Notes: generated from the letters alone by a model not told the origin. Positions 1-7,005 are shown, counted from the first letter of the stretch. The stretch is 7,889 bases of DNA from Fen-999 sp035654135 (GCA_035654135.1 DASRXN010000056.1:1-7889); one strand, 5' to 3'. Numbers and translations are program-made.

Positions 1-661
1 AGACGTTATAACTAGCCTGGCCATCTGCCCGCCGCAGTTCCGACCGACCCCAGCCGGTTTCCAGCGCCGCCTGACCGACCAGGAACTCGGCCGGAATGCC
101 GATGCTGGAGCCGGCATCGGCCGCATGCGGCCAAAGCTTGCCGATGAAGTCGCGCGCTGTCGATGGCGCCGTCGTCGCAGGCGGGGTAGCGGCTGACGTG
201 GCGGCCGGTGCCGACGGCACCGATGGCACCGATGGCAGGGGCATTGGTACCGTGTCGGTCGCCGGCAACGGCAAGGATCGGACCGGTGTATCCAGCGTCC
301 GCGGGGTAGCGGGCACCGTCAAGGGCAGGCCATCCTTGAAATTAGGCGGGTCGCCGGATTCGGCGTGCCGCGACAACTGACTTTCGATCAGCTTCGCCAG
401 GCCGGTGCCACCCTTGGCCGCCATCACCTGACCCATTTGCTGGTCCAGCAGGGATTCGTAAAGCCGCGTCTGCTCGCTGTCGAACAGTCCCTCCTTCGGC
501 GTGGCATCGCGCATGGACTTCAGCACCATCTGCAGAAACAGGGCTTCGAACTGCTGTGCCGCCGCTTTCAGAGCCGCCGGATCGTTGGCCTTGGTCTGGC
601 GCTTGAGTGCTGCCAGAGCGCCGGCGTCGAAGATGTTGGGCGTGATATCTGCCGAATTCAT
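1..661 (-). CDS. flgJ: FlgJ, rod cap and peptidoglycan hydrolase (partial)
   Basis: FlgJ caps the growing flagellar rod and opens the peptidoglycan layer so the rod can pass. The first 220 codons are present and the C-terminus is cut off by the left edge. Residues about 25-95 match the rod-binding N-terminal domain (QQFEALFLQMVLKSMR at 36-51, then LYESLLDQQM at 68-77). Residues about 110-168 are a Pro/Ala/Thr/Ser-rich linker. From about 169 a glucosaminidase domain begins, with AALETGWG at 198-205; by family knowledge Glu201 is the catalytic acid. So this is the two-domain form, as in Salmonella, not the short cap-only form. There is no signal peptide, consistent with flagellar type III export. 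The ATG at 661 starts a typical FlgJ N-terminus but has no clear Shine-Dalgarno sequence. An in-frame GTG at 679 is possible and no better supported. Last gene of the operon within this window. Confidence 0.95.
   Translation of the reverse strand, partial: MNSADITPNIFDAGALAALKRQTKANDPAALKAAAQQFEALFLQMVLKSMRDATPKEGLFDSEQTRLYESLLDQQMGQVMAAKGGTGLAKLIESQLSRHAESGDPPNFKDGLPLTVPATPRTLDTPVRSLPLPATDTVPMPLPSVPSVPSAPAATSAATPPATTAPSTARDFIGKLWPHAADAGSSIGIPAEFLVGQAALETGWGRSELRRADGQASYNV
207..240 (-). repeat. Short 9-bp tandem repeat in the FlgJ linker
   Basis: Two perfect copies of GGCACCGAT (216-224 and 225-233, plus-strand reading) are followed by a partial third copy. On the coding strand they encode a repeated Ser-Val-Pro in the flexible linker between the two FlgJ domains. 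The unit is in frame, so copy-number change would alter linker length without a frameshift. Confidence 0.6.
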
Positions 662-728
662 GTTGCCGTGGAGGATCACACTGGAGGCGCGCCGGCAATC
701 AACCGAACAGACCGGCAAAATCTGCCCG
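662..728. other. 67-bp spacer between flgI and flgJ
   Basis: This is the only sizeable gap inside the operon. It has no long ORF, no T-tailed hairpin and no good promoter. TTGCCGG occurs twice in the minus-strand reading. It also lacks a recognisable ribosome binding site for flgJ. Confidence 0.5.
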
Positions 729-1841
729 TCAGATTATTTCAAGCTCCGCCCGCAGGGCCCCCGACGTCTTCATGGCCTGGAGAATGGCGATCAGATCCTG
801 AGGATTGGCGCCAATGGCGTTGAGTGCCTTGACCACATCGGCCAGCCTGGCACTGGCGCGGAGATTCGCCAGCCCGCCGCCCTCCTGCTTGATCTCAATC
901 TGGGCATTGGTCACCGCCGCCGTCTGGCCACCCGAGAATGCACCCGGCTGGCTCACCGCATTCTCGGCCGTGACCGCCACGGAGAGATTGCCGTGCGCGA
1001 CGGCACAATTCTCGATCGTCACCGCCTGATTCATCACCACCGAGCCGGTTCTGGAGTTCACGATCACCTTGGCGGCCATCTGGGCGGGCGTGACTTCGAG
1101 ATCACCGATGCGACCGAGGAAGGCAACCCGCTCGTTGGCGTCAAGCGGCGCGCGAACCCGAACCTGACGGCCGTCGATGGCAACGGCAGCGCCTGGCTGG
1201 GCGCCGTTGATCGCTGCAACCACCTTTTGCGCCGTACCGAAATCGGTGCTATTCAGCTCGTAGTGCACGAATTCGCCCTGTCCCACCGGGGTCGGCACCT
1301 CGCGTTCCACTGTCGCGCCACCGGCGATGCGGCCCACCGAAAGATGGTTGATGGTCACCTTGGAACCGGCACCCGAAGCTCCCGCACCGACGACGACGAT
1401 GTTGCCCTGGGCCATGGCGTAAATCTGTCCGTCCGCGCCCTTCAACGGCGTCAGAATCAGCGTGCCGCCCCTGAGGGACTTGGCGTTGCCGATCGAAGAG
1501 GCCGTGACGTCGATCTGTTGGCCGGCCCGCGCGAAGGGTGGCAGCGTCGCCGTGACCATGACCGCCGCCACGTTCTTCAGTTGCAGGCTGGTGCCCGGCG
1601 GCAGGTTGGTACCCATGCTCGACAGCATGTTGACAATGCTTTGCACCGTGAATGGGGTTTGCGTCGTCTGGTCGCCGGAACCATCGAGGCCGACAACGAG
1701 TCCATAGCCGACCAGCTGGTTGTTGCGCACGCCGGCGATCGATGCCAGGTCCTTGATGCGCTCGGCACGCGCGGCATCGGCCACCATCAGGGTGGCGAAC
1801 AGCCACATCACGGTTATCAGGACTTTATGCGTCACGCTCAT
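729..1841 (-). CDS. flgI: FlgI, flagellar P-ring protein
   Basis: FlgI forms the periplasmic P ring around the distal rod, the bushing at the peptidoglycan layer. The product is 370 residues, the usual family length. Residues 1-26 are a Sec signal peptide with a hydrophobic core and an ARA cleavage motif at 24-26, so the mature protein begins ERIKDLASIAGVR. Family hallmarks include NQLVGYGLVVGLDGSGDQT (41-59), FTVQSIVNML (64-73) and the C-terminal LRAELEII. I chose the ATG at 1841 because AGAGGGGA lies just upstream (1847-1854) and the signal peptide follows directly. The frame is open to an ATG at 1892, but that would put 17 extra residues before the signal peptide and overlap flgH. Mature FlgI has a single cysteine, Cys279 (IENCAVAHG). 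E. coli FlgI, as I recall, has a second one near the C-terminus; here that position is Ala362. FlgA is its chaperone. Confidence 0.97.
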   Translation of the reverse strand: MSVTHKVLITVMWLFATLMVADAARAERIKDLASIAGVRNNQLVGYGLVVGLDGSGDQTTQTPFTVQSIVNMLSSMGTNLPPGTSLQLKNVAAVMVTATLPPFARAGQQIDVTASSIGNAKSLRGGTLILTPLKGADGQIYAMAQGNIVVVGAGASGAGSKVTINHLSVGRIAGGATVEREVPTPVGQGEFVHYELNSTDFGTAQKVVAAINGAQPGAAVAIDGRQVRVRAPLDANERVAFLGRIGDLEVTPAQMAAKVIVNSRTGSVVMNQAVTIENCAVAHGNLSVAVTAENAVSQPGAFSGGQTAAVTNAQIEIKQEGGGLANLRASARLADVVKALNAIGANPQDLIAILQAMKTSGALRAELEII

Positions 1842-1846
1842 GGCAA

Positions 1847-1854
1847 TCCCCTCT
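1847..1854 (-). promoter_or_regulatory. Ribosome binding site of flgI
   Basis: The coding strand reads AGAGGGGA, 5 nt before the ATG at 1841. It overlaps the TAG stop of flgH (1855-1853), suggesting coupled translation. It decides the FlgI start against the longer frame opening at 1892. Confidence 0.7.
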
Positions 1855-2530
1855 AGAACGGCAGCACGGTCAGGAAAAAGCGGCTGAGCCAACCCATCAC
1901 TTGCGCGCTGTCGATGAAACCGTTGGCCTTGAACTCGATTCTGGCATCGGCGACCTGAGTGGACTGCACGGTATTGACGCCGGTAATGGTGTTGGGATTG
2001 ACGACGCCCGAGAAGCGGATGAATTCCTCGCCCTCTTTCAGCCCCATCTGCTTTTCGCCCGAGACGAGCAGGTTGCCATTCGGATAGACCTCGATCACGG
2101 TCACGGTAATGGTGCTGGTGAAGTCATTGGACGAGGTATTCTGGCCCTTGCCGTCGAACTTGTTCGAATCGTTTGCGGTCAGGCCCAATCCCTGCAGGCC
2201 CTTGAAGGGCAGCCCGACGACGGTCGGGACGGAAGCATCCACGCTCTGCGTCCGCTCCGTCTTGTTCTCGGAGATCTTTGATGCCTGCGTTTTCTCGACG
2301 ATGTTGATGGTCAACGTGTCACCGACGAAGCGGGCACGGTGATCCTCGAACAAAGGCCGGCTGGTGGCAACATTGAAGATGGCGCCATTGACGGGCGCGC
2401 GTGCCACCTGTGCCTCGGGCCGCACGGTCATGGGCTGATGTACGGCCGTGGAGGGCGTCGTGGTCACACAACCGGCGAGTGCCATAACGGCGATGAGTTT
2501 TGCCAGGACTTTTTTCATGATGTCACACAT
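1853..2530 (-). CDS. flgH: FlgH, flagellar L-ring lipoprotein
   Basis: FlgH forms the L ring in the outer membrane. The 225-residue product is close to the usual family length. It has a lipoprotein signal with lipobox LAGC, so Cys21 should be lipidated; the next residue is Val, which permits sorting to the outer membrane. Family motifs are LFEDHRARFVGDTLTINIVE (60-79), NGNLLVSGEKQMGLKEGEEF (151-170), RFSGVVNPNTI (172-182) and the C-terminal GWLSRFFLTVLPF. The ATG at 2530 shares one base with the flgG stop (TGATG), which favours translational coupling. An ATG at 2518 would give a start of MKKVLAKL, a more typical lipoprotein N-terminus. Neither has a good Shine-Dalgarno sequence, so the start is uncertain by four residues. 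Confidence 0.96.
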   Translation of the reverse strand: MCDIMKKVLAKLIAVMALAGCVTTTPSTAVHQPMTVRPEAQVARAPVNGAIFNVATSRPLFEDHRARFVGDTLTINIVEKTQASKISENKTERTQSVDASVPTVVGLPFKGLQGLGLTANDSNKFDGKGQNTSSNDFTSTITVTVIEVYPNGNLLVSGEKQMGLKEGEEFIRFSGVVNPNTITGVNTVQSTQVADARIEFKANGFIDSAQVMGWLSRFFLTVLPF

Positions 2531-3312
2531 CAGAGCTGGGTCAGGCGGCCGAGCATGTTGTCGGAGGTCTGGATCGCCTTCGAGTTGAGCTCGTAGGCGC
2601 GTTGTGTCTGGATCATCGAGACCAGTTCTTCCGCCACGTTCACGTTCGAGGTCTCGACGTAACCCTGGTTGAGCAGCCCGGTGCCGTTGCTGCCGGGCGT
2701 GTTCGGTGTCGGCGTTCCGGAAGATGCAGTTTCGACAAACAGGTTTTCGCCAGTGCTTTGCAGGCCGCCCGGATTGACAAAGCTGGCCAGTTGAATGGTG
2801 CCGATCTGGGTTGGCGTGGCGTTGCCGGATTGCACCACGGAAACAATGCCGTCCCGGCTGATGGTCATCGAGGTGGCGTTGTTGGGAATGATGATCGCCG
2901 GCGACACCGGATAGCCGCTCGATGTCACCACCTGACCCGTGCTGTCTTTTTGAAACGAACCATCGCGAGTGTAGGCCAGCGTGCCATCCGGCATTTGAAC
3001 CTGAAAAAAACCCTGGCCGTTGATGGCGATATCGAGTGGATTGCTCGTGTTTTGCAGACTGCCTTGTGTGAAGATGTGTTCCGTGGCGATCGGTCGAACG
3101 CCGGTACCCAGCATCAGGCCCGAAGGTATCGTGGTCTGCTGCGACGAGGCAGCGCCCGGCTGGCGCAATGTCTGGTAAAGCAGATCCTCGAACACCGCCC
3201 GCGAACGCTTGTAGCCGTTGGTGCTTACGTTGGCCAGGTTGTTGGAAATGACATCGAGTTGAGTCTGCTGCGCATCGAGGCCGGTTTTGGCAATCCAGAG
3301 GGAGCGGATCAT
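2530..3312 (-). CDS. flgG: FlgG, distal rod protein
   Basis: FlgG builds the distal rod that crosses the P and L rings and joins the hook. At 260 residues it has the same length as enterobacterial FlgG. The N-terminal rod motif is GLDAQQTQLDVISNNLANVS (11-30), followed by NGYKRSRAVFEDLLYQ. The FlgG-specific segment from about residue 46 (YQTLRQPGAASS, then TIPSGLMLGTGVRP) is intact; it separates rod FlgG from hook FlgE and is linked to rod stiffness and length in Salmonella. The C-terminal helix is VNVAEELVSMIQTQRAYE with a LTQL end. No signal peptide and no cysteine, fitting flagellar type III export. AGGAAG (3321-3326) lies 8 nt before the ATG. The stop overlaps flgH by one base, and flgF ends 22 bp upstream. 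Confidence 0.98.
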   Translation of the reverse strand: MIRSLWIAKTGLDAQQTQLDVISNNLANVSTNGYKRSRAVFEDLLYQTLRQPGAASSQQTTIPSGLMLGTGVRPIATEHIFTQGSLQNTSNPLDIAINGQGFFQVQMPDGTLAYTRDGSFQKDSTGQVVTSSGYPVSPAIIIPNNATSMTISRDGIVSVVQSGNATPTQIGTIQLASFVNPGGLQSTGENLFVETASSGTPTPNTPGSNGTGLLNQGYVETSNVNVAEELVSMIQTQRAYELNSKAIQTSDNMLGRLTQL

Positions 3313-3320
3313 GGTTCAGT

Positions 3321-3326
3321 CTTCCT
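3321..3326 (-). promoter_or_regulatory. Ribosome binding site of flgG
   Basis: The coding strand reads AGGAAG, 8 nt before the flgG ATG at 3312, within the 22-bp gap after the flgF stop. Confidence 0.65.
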
Positions 3327-3334
3327 GCTTGGCC

Positions 3335-4087
3335 CTAGCGGGCGGAAATCACCTGAGTCGCCGACTTGTCGTTCTGATCGGCGGTCTGTAACAGCTTCAC
3401 GTGCGTCTCGAACTGGCGCGCCAGAGAAATCATGGTCACCATCTGCTCGACCGGGTTCACATTGCTGCCTTCGAGGTAGCCGCTGGCAATCTGCGCCTTC
3501 TCGTCGACTGGCGCCGGATCGCCCGTACTGACGCGAAACAAGCCATCGCCACCGCGTACCAGAGTCATCTCGTCCGGATTCACCACCTTGATACGGCCAA
3601 TGTTGTTGACGGTGTTCTGCGCGCCGGTTTCCGGGATCACCGATACCGTGCCGTCATTGGCGATCGATATCTTGACGTCCGGTGGCACGGTGATCGGACC
3701 ACCGTCGCCTTGCACGGGCGTTCCGTTGCGCGTCTGCAAGACACCATTGACGGAAAGTTCCAGGCTGCCGTTGCGCGTGTAGGCCTCGCTGCCGTCCGGC
3801 ATGGCCAGCGCGATCCAACCCGGCCCCTGAACCGCGACATCGAGCGAGCGGCCGGTATATTGCATCGGCCCGGACTCGAAGTTGGTATGTGTGCTGGCAT
3901 CGACGACGAACGCGCGCGTCGCCAGTGGTGCCGGCGCATTGGCCGACTGCACTGGCACGGCGCGCAGACGGTGCTCCTCGGCCCGGTAGCCGGTGGAGGT
4001 AACGTTGGCCAGATTGTTCGCGACGGCAGCCTGGCGGCCCATCGTCTGGGCCGCGCCGGTCATTGCGGTATAGATCAGGCGATCCAT
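3335..4087 (-). CDS. flgF: FlgF, proximal rod protein
   Basis: FlgF is a proximal rod subunit placed between FlgB/FlgC and FlgG. The 250-residue length is normal for the family. The N-terminus MDRLIYTAMTGAAQTMGRQA leads into VANNLANVTSTGYRAEE (22-38), the FlgF version of the rod-protein motif. The middle has the shared flagellar basal-body domain (LDVAVQGPGWIALAMPDGS, AYTRNGSLELSVNG). The C-terminal helix is NPVEQMVTMISLARQFE. The start MDRLIY is distinctive for FlgF and separates it from FlgG. No signal peptide and no cysteine, as for other type III exported rod proteins. No strong Shine-Dalgarno sequence is visible before the ATG. flgE ends 31 bp upstream, the second largest gap in the operon, and I see no promoter there. 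Confidence 0.97.
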   Translation of the reverse strand: MDRLIYTAMTGAAQTMGRQAAVANNLANVTSTGYRAEEHRLRAVPVQSANAPAPLATRAFVVDASTHTNFESGPMQYTGRSLDVAVQGPGWIALAMPDGSEAYTRNGSLELSVNGVLQTRNGTPVQGDGGPITVPPDVKISIANDGTVSVIPETGAQNTVNNIGRIKVVNPDEMTLVRGGDGLFRVSTGDPAPVDEKAQIASGYLEGSNVNPVEQMVTMISLARQFETHVKLLQTADQNDKSATQVISAR

Positions 4088-4118
4088 GTCGGCGTACCGT
4101 CAGGGCTGACTTTGGCGA

Positions 4119-5480
4119 TCAGCGCAGGTTGACCAGGGTCTGCAGGACGCTGTCCTGAGTCTTGATGGTTTGCGCATTGGCCTGGTAGGCGCGCTGCTGA
4201 GTGATCATGTCGACGAGTTCCTTGGTCAGGTCGGTATTCGATTCCTCGACCGCCGCCGACTGGACAACGCCATTGGCGCCCGTTCCTGGCGCGCCAATGA
4301 TCGGCGCTCCCGAGGCCGAAGTTTCCTGCCACTGGTTGCCGCCGATCGACTGCAGGCCGTTCGGGTTGTTGAACTTGGCCAGGACGATCTGGCCCATCTT
4401 CTTCGATTGGCCATTCGAATAACGCCCCTGGATCACGCCATCCGGGCTGATGGCGATGCCGGCCAGGCGGCCCGAGGCAAAACCGTCCTGCACCATGTTA
4501 TTGACGCCGAACGGGCTGCCGAACTGGGTCGAGGAAGTAAAGTCGATACCAGCGGTCGGCGCGGTCATGGCCAGAGGAGAGGTGGCCTTGTTGGTTTGCG
4601 GCGGTACCTGTGCCGCGAGAATCGTATTCAGATCGAACGAAAGCGATGTCTTTGCCGCAGCAGCGCCGTTCACAGCGACCAACTTGCCATTGGTATCGAA
4701 CTGGAGACCCATGTTATCGCCGGTCGTGATGTTGGTCGTCGCGCTCGGTGTATGGCCGCCGGCGGTGGTCGGATTGGCGACGCCATCCAGGGCATAACGC
4801 ACATCCCACTGACTGGCGCCTCCATTCACCGGGGTGGCGGGCGCGCCGGCATAGACGAAATACATCGACAGTACATGGGTGTTGCCCAGGGAATCGTAGA
4901 CCGTCACCGACGTCGACGAGTTGTAGCTAAGCGGATTGTTGGCGTCGAAGGTCGCCACGGTTGGCGCCGTTTGCCTGGAATCCAGATTCAGTCCGACCGC
5001 AATATTGCCGCTTGTTTTTGGCTGGATGTCGGTTGGGTCGATGAAGATGTCGGTCGGTGTGGACTGGACGATCACACCGGACGAGTTGTTGGTATAGCTG
5101 GCCGGATAGCCTTGCAGGCGGTAGCCGGCGGCATTGACGACAAAGCCATTCTTGTCGATCTGAAACTGTCCATTGCGTGAGTAGCTGATCGCGCCACTGT
5201 TTGAGATGCGGAAGAACCCACCGCCGTTGACGGCCACGTCGAGCGGATTGTTGGTGGCCGTGATGTTGCCCTGCGTGAATTGCTGGGAAACGGCGGCGAG
5301 CGCGGCACCGATACCGATCTGGCTGGCGCCGCCACCGGACAGCGACGCCGCATACACGTCGGCAAATTCGCCACGCGACGACTTGAAACCCACCGTGCCG
5401 GCGTTGGATACGTTGTTGCCGATGGCGTCGAGCGCCTGGGACGCTACACCGAGACCGCTCAAACCTTGTTGAAAGCTCAT
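4119..5480 (-). CDS. flgE: FlgE, flagellar hook protein
   Basis: FlgE polymerises under the FlgD cap into the hook, the flexible joint between rod and filament. The 453-residue product is about 50 longer than Salmonella FlgE, with the extra length in the variable surface domains and not in the ends. The N-terminal core is MSFQQGLSGLGVASQALDAI then GNNVSNAGTVGFKSSRGEFA (21-40), NNPLDVAVNGGGFFRIS and SYSRNGQFQIDKNGF. The C-terminal core contains GVVQSAAVEESNTDLTKELV and MITQQRAYQANAQTIKTQD. It lacks the FlgG-specific segment. The variable centre is rich in Thr, Asn, Ala and Ser. No cysteine and no signal peptide. The start is firm: AGGAG (5487-5491) lies 6 nt before the ATG. The flgD stop is 12 bp upstream. 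Confidence 0.98.
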   Translation of the reverse strand: MSFQQGLSGLGVASQALDAIGNNVSNAGTVGFKSSRGEFADVYAASLSGGGASQIGIGAALAAVSQQFTQGNITATNNPLDVAVNGGGFFRISNSGAISYSRNGQFQIDKNGFVVNAAGYRLQGYPASYTNNSSGVIVQSTPTDIFIDPTDIQPKTSGNIAVGLNLDSRQTAPTVATFDANNPLSYNSSTSVTVYDSLGNTHVLSMYFVYAGAPATPVNGGASQWDVRYALDGVANPTTAGGHTPSATTNITTGDNMGLQFDTNGKLVAVNGAAAAKTSLSFDLNTILAAQVPPQTNKATSPLAMTAPTAGIDFTSSTQFGSPFGVNNMVQDGFASGRLAGIAISPDGVIQGRYSNGQSKKMGQIVLAKFNNPNGLQSIGGNQWQETSASGAPIIGAPGTGANGVVQSAAVEESNTDLTKELVDMITQQRAYQANAQTIKTQDSVLQTLVNLR

Positions 5481-5486
5481 TGCTAT

Positions 5487-5491
5487 CTCCT
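5487..5491 (-). promoter_or_regulatory. Strong ribosome binding site of flgE
   Basis: The 12-nt gap between the flgD TAA and the flgE ATG reads CAGGAGATAGCA on the coding strand. AGGAG ends 6 nt before the start. It is nearly the same layout as the flgC/flgD junction. Confidence 0.8.
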
Positions 5492-5492
5492 G

Positions 5493-6170
5493 TTAGAGAA
5501 TTTCCTTGACGTCGCTCATGCCGAACTTGCCCAGTCCGCTGACGTCAAGTGAGAAGGTCTGTCCGCTGCGCGAAACACCGGAAACCGTGCCCAGTGCAAG
5601 CGCCGTGGCGGCGACATCGTTCTGGCCCTGCTTGGCGGTCACGGTGAAGGAATAGCTGCCATCGGCCGCCTGGACGCCGCTGTCGGTCTTGCCGTCCCAT
5701 GAGAAGCCGTGCACGCCGGCATCGAGCGCGCCAAGGTTCAGCGTGCGTACCGCCAGCCCGTTCGCATCCTTGATGGTCACCGTGGCGCTATCGGCCGAGC
5801 CTGAGAGTTCCACCCCACCCAGACCCATGCTCTTGACCAGGCTCATTGTGGAAGCCGGCACCAGCACGCTGCGGCCGACCATCGTCGCTGCCTGCAGCGT
5901 TTGGCTGCCCGAGCTGCTGTCGAGCAGTGCCTGCAGCGTCGTATTGAGGCGCTCGATGCCGTCGAGGGTGCTGATTTGTGCCAGTTGCGAAGTCATCTGG
6001 GCGTTGTCGAGGGGATTCAGCGGATCCTGGTTCTTCAGTTGCGCCGTGAGCAGCGTCAGAAATTTGCTCTGCGTTTCACTGCTCGTCGACGTCGCCGTGG
6101 CCTGCTTCACGTTGAGGGCATCGTAGATTGCCTGCGACGAGCTGGCATTGCTGACTGCGGTGGTAGCCAT
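5493..6170 (-). CDS. flgD: FlgD, hook cap / hook assembly scaffold
   Basis: FlgD sits as a cap at the tip of the growing hook and guides FlgE assembly; it is later replaced by FlgK. The 225-residue length is normal. The family signature lies at 37-75: FLTLLTAQLKNQDPLNPLDN followed by AQMTSQLAQISTLDGIERLN. Positions 97-106 (MVGRSVLVPA) open the C-terminal region, which carries the Ig/FnIII-like and Tudor-like folds known for FlgD, with FSWDGKTDSG (156-165) and ADGSYSFTV (169-177) as typical motifs. Residues 1-35 are Ser/Thr/Ala-rich and probably disordered, as usual for the export signal. No cysteine. AGGAG (6176-6180) lies 5 nt before the ATG, and the flgC stop is 12 bp upstream. Confidence 0.97.
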   Translation of the reverse strand: MATTAVSNASSSQAIYDALNVKQATATSTSSETQSKFLTLLTAQLKNQDPLNPLDNAQMTSQLAQISTLDGIERLNTTLQALLDSSSGSQTLQAATMVGRSVLVPASTMSLVKSMGLGGVELSGSADSATVTIKDANGLAVRTLNLGALDAGVHGFSWDGKTDSGVQAADGSYSFTVTAKQGQNDVAATALALGTVSGVSRSGQTFSLDVSGLGKFGMSDVKEIL

Positions 6171-6175
6171 GGTTG

Positions 6176-6180
6176 CTCCT
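6176..6180 (-). promoter_or_regulatory. Strong ribosome binding site of flgD
   Basis: The 12-nt gap between the flgC TAA and the flgD ATG reads ACAGGAGCAACC on the coding strand. AGGAG ends 5 nt before the start. Confidence 0.8.
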
Positions 6181-6182
6181 GT

Positions 6183-6587
6183 TTATTGGGCAATGGCCAG
6201 GGTCTTGAGCAACAGCGTCTTGGCCGCGCTCATGATCTCGGCGTTGGTCTGATAGGCGCGGGATGCGGAAATCATGTTGGTCATTTCCTCGACCACATTG
6301 ACGTTCGGCATCTCCACGTAGCCCTGTTCGTTGGCGACCGGACTCTTCGGGTCGTACACCATCCGGCCGGGCGCGGCGCTGTCCACCACGCCGGCGACCC
6401 GCACGCCGACACCGCCATCGGTCGTCACCGGCATCGCGCGGAACACGACCTGCTTCGCGCGATAAGGCTTGCCGTCAGCGCTGACCACACTATCGGCGTT
6501 GGCCAGGTTGCTGGCCGTCGTGTTCAAGCGCGCCGACTGTGCTGTCAGGGCGGAACCGGCGATGCTGAAGACGTTGAACAAGCTCAT
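6183..6587 (-). CDS. flgC: FlgC, proximal rod protein
   Basis: FlgC is a proximal rod subunit above the MS ring. The 134-residue product matches the usual family length. The N-terminal motif is FSIAGSALTAQSARLNTTAS then NLANADSV (7-34). The centre has KPYRAKQVVFRA (40-51), and YDPKSPVANEQGYVEMPNVN leads into the C-terminal helix VVEEMTNMISASRAYQTN. No signal peptide and no cysteine. The start codon follows the flgB stop by a single base (TGACATG), and an AGGGAC sequence in the end of flgB can serve as ribosome binding site, so translation is probably coupled to flgB. Confidence 0.97.
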   Translation of the reverse strand: MSLFNVFSIAGSALTAQSARLNTTASNLANADSVVSADGKPYRAKQVVFRAMPVTTDGGVGVRVAGVVDSAAPGRMVYDPKSPVANEQGYVEMPNVNVVEEMTNMISASRAYQTNAEIMSAAKTLLLKTLAIAQ

Positions 6588-6588
6588 G

Positions 6589-7005
6589 TCACTGTCCCTG
6601 GATGGCCGTCTGGAGGCTGCGGAATTGTTGTTGAATAAACGTCAAGGCTGATTCGAGCTGCACTGAGTTTTCGGCGAAGGCGCTGCGCTCGACGTCCATG
6701 TTGACGGTATTGCCGTCTACGCTGGCCTGAAACTCCGTTCGATAGAGCACTTGGGCGCCATGCGGCGCATTACTGAAGGCAGCGCCGTCCGGCCCTGCCA
6801 GATGACGCGGCGACGTCCGGGCCATAGCGAAGGCACCGCGGCCGGCAATCGCCCCGTCGAGAGCCGACTTGAAGTCGATGTCCCGCGCCTTGTAACTGGG
6901 CGTGTCGGCATTGGCGATGTTCGACGCAAGCAGCTCCTGCCGGTACGCCCGCAGATTGGCGGCGGTACGGAGGGTTCCCATCTGTTGATCGATACGGTCG
7001 AGCAT
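6589..7005 (-). CDS. flgB: FlgB, proximal rod protein
   Basis: FlgB is a proximal rod subunit and the first gene of this operon. The 138-residue product matches the family. The N-terminus is MLDRIDQQMGTLRTAANLRA, followed by YRQELLASNIANADTPSYKA (21-40) and RDIDFKSAL. The C-terminal signature DGNTVNMDVERSAFAENSVQ (97-116) is followed by LTFIQQQFRSLQTAIQGQ. The frame is open upstream to 7287, but I chose the ATG at 7005. FlgB homology begins there, the predicted transcription start is near 7029, and upstream residues look like translated regulatory DNA. The ribosome binding site is weak (GAGA at 7012-7015). No cysteine and no signal peptide. Confidence 0.97.
   Translation of the reverse strand: MLDRIDQQMGTLRTAANLRAYRQELLASNIANADTPSYKARDIDFKSALDGAIAGRGAFAMARTSPRHLAGPDGAAFSNAPHGAQVLYRTEFQASVDGNTVNMDVERSAFAENSVQLESALTFIQQQFRSLQTAIQGQ

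Noticed and set aside
342..698. Minus-strand frame of 118 codons at the start of flgJ
   Set aside because: It is out of frame with the clear FlgJ reading from 661 and has no recognisable domain.
714..731. Sigma-54-like sequence before flgJ (CGGGCAGATTTTGC on the minus strand)
   Set aside because: The GG and GC are 9 bp apart and not 10, and the rest of the -24 element is poor; sigma-54 promoters tolerate spacing changes badly.
501..1856. Plus-strand open frame of 451 codons antisense to all of flgI
   Set aside because: The product is rich in Arg, His, Gly and Asp, has no recognisable domain, and mirrors the codon pattern of flgI. Long antisense frames are common opposite GC-rich genes.
2602..5180. 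Plus-strand open frames of 243-336 codons at 2602-3531, 3401-4132 and 4170-5180
   Set aside because: They lie opposite flgG, flgF and flgE, show the same biased composition, have no recognisable family motif, and the minus-strand genes are certain.
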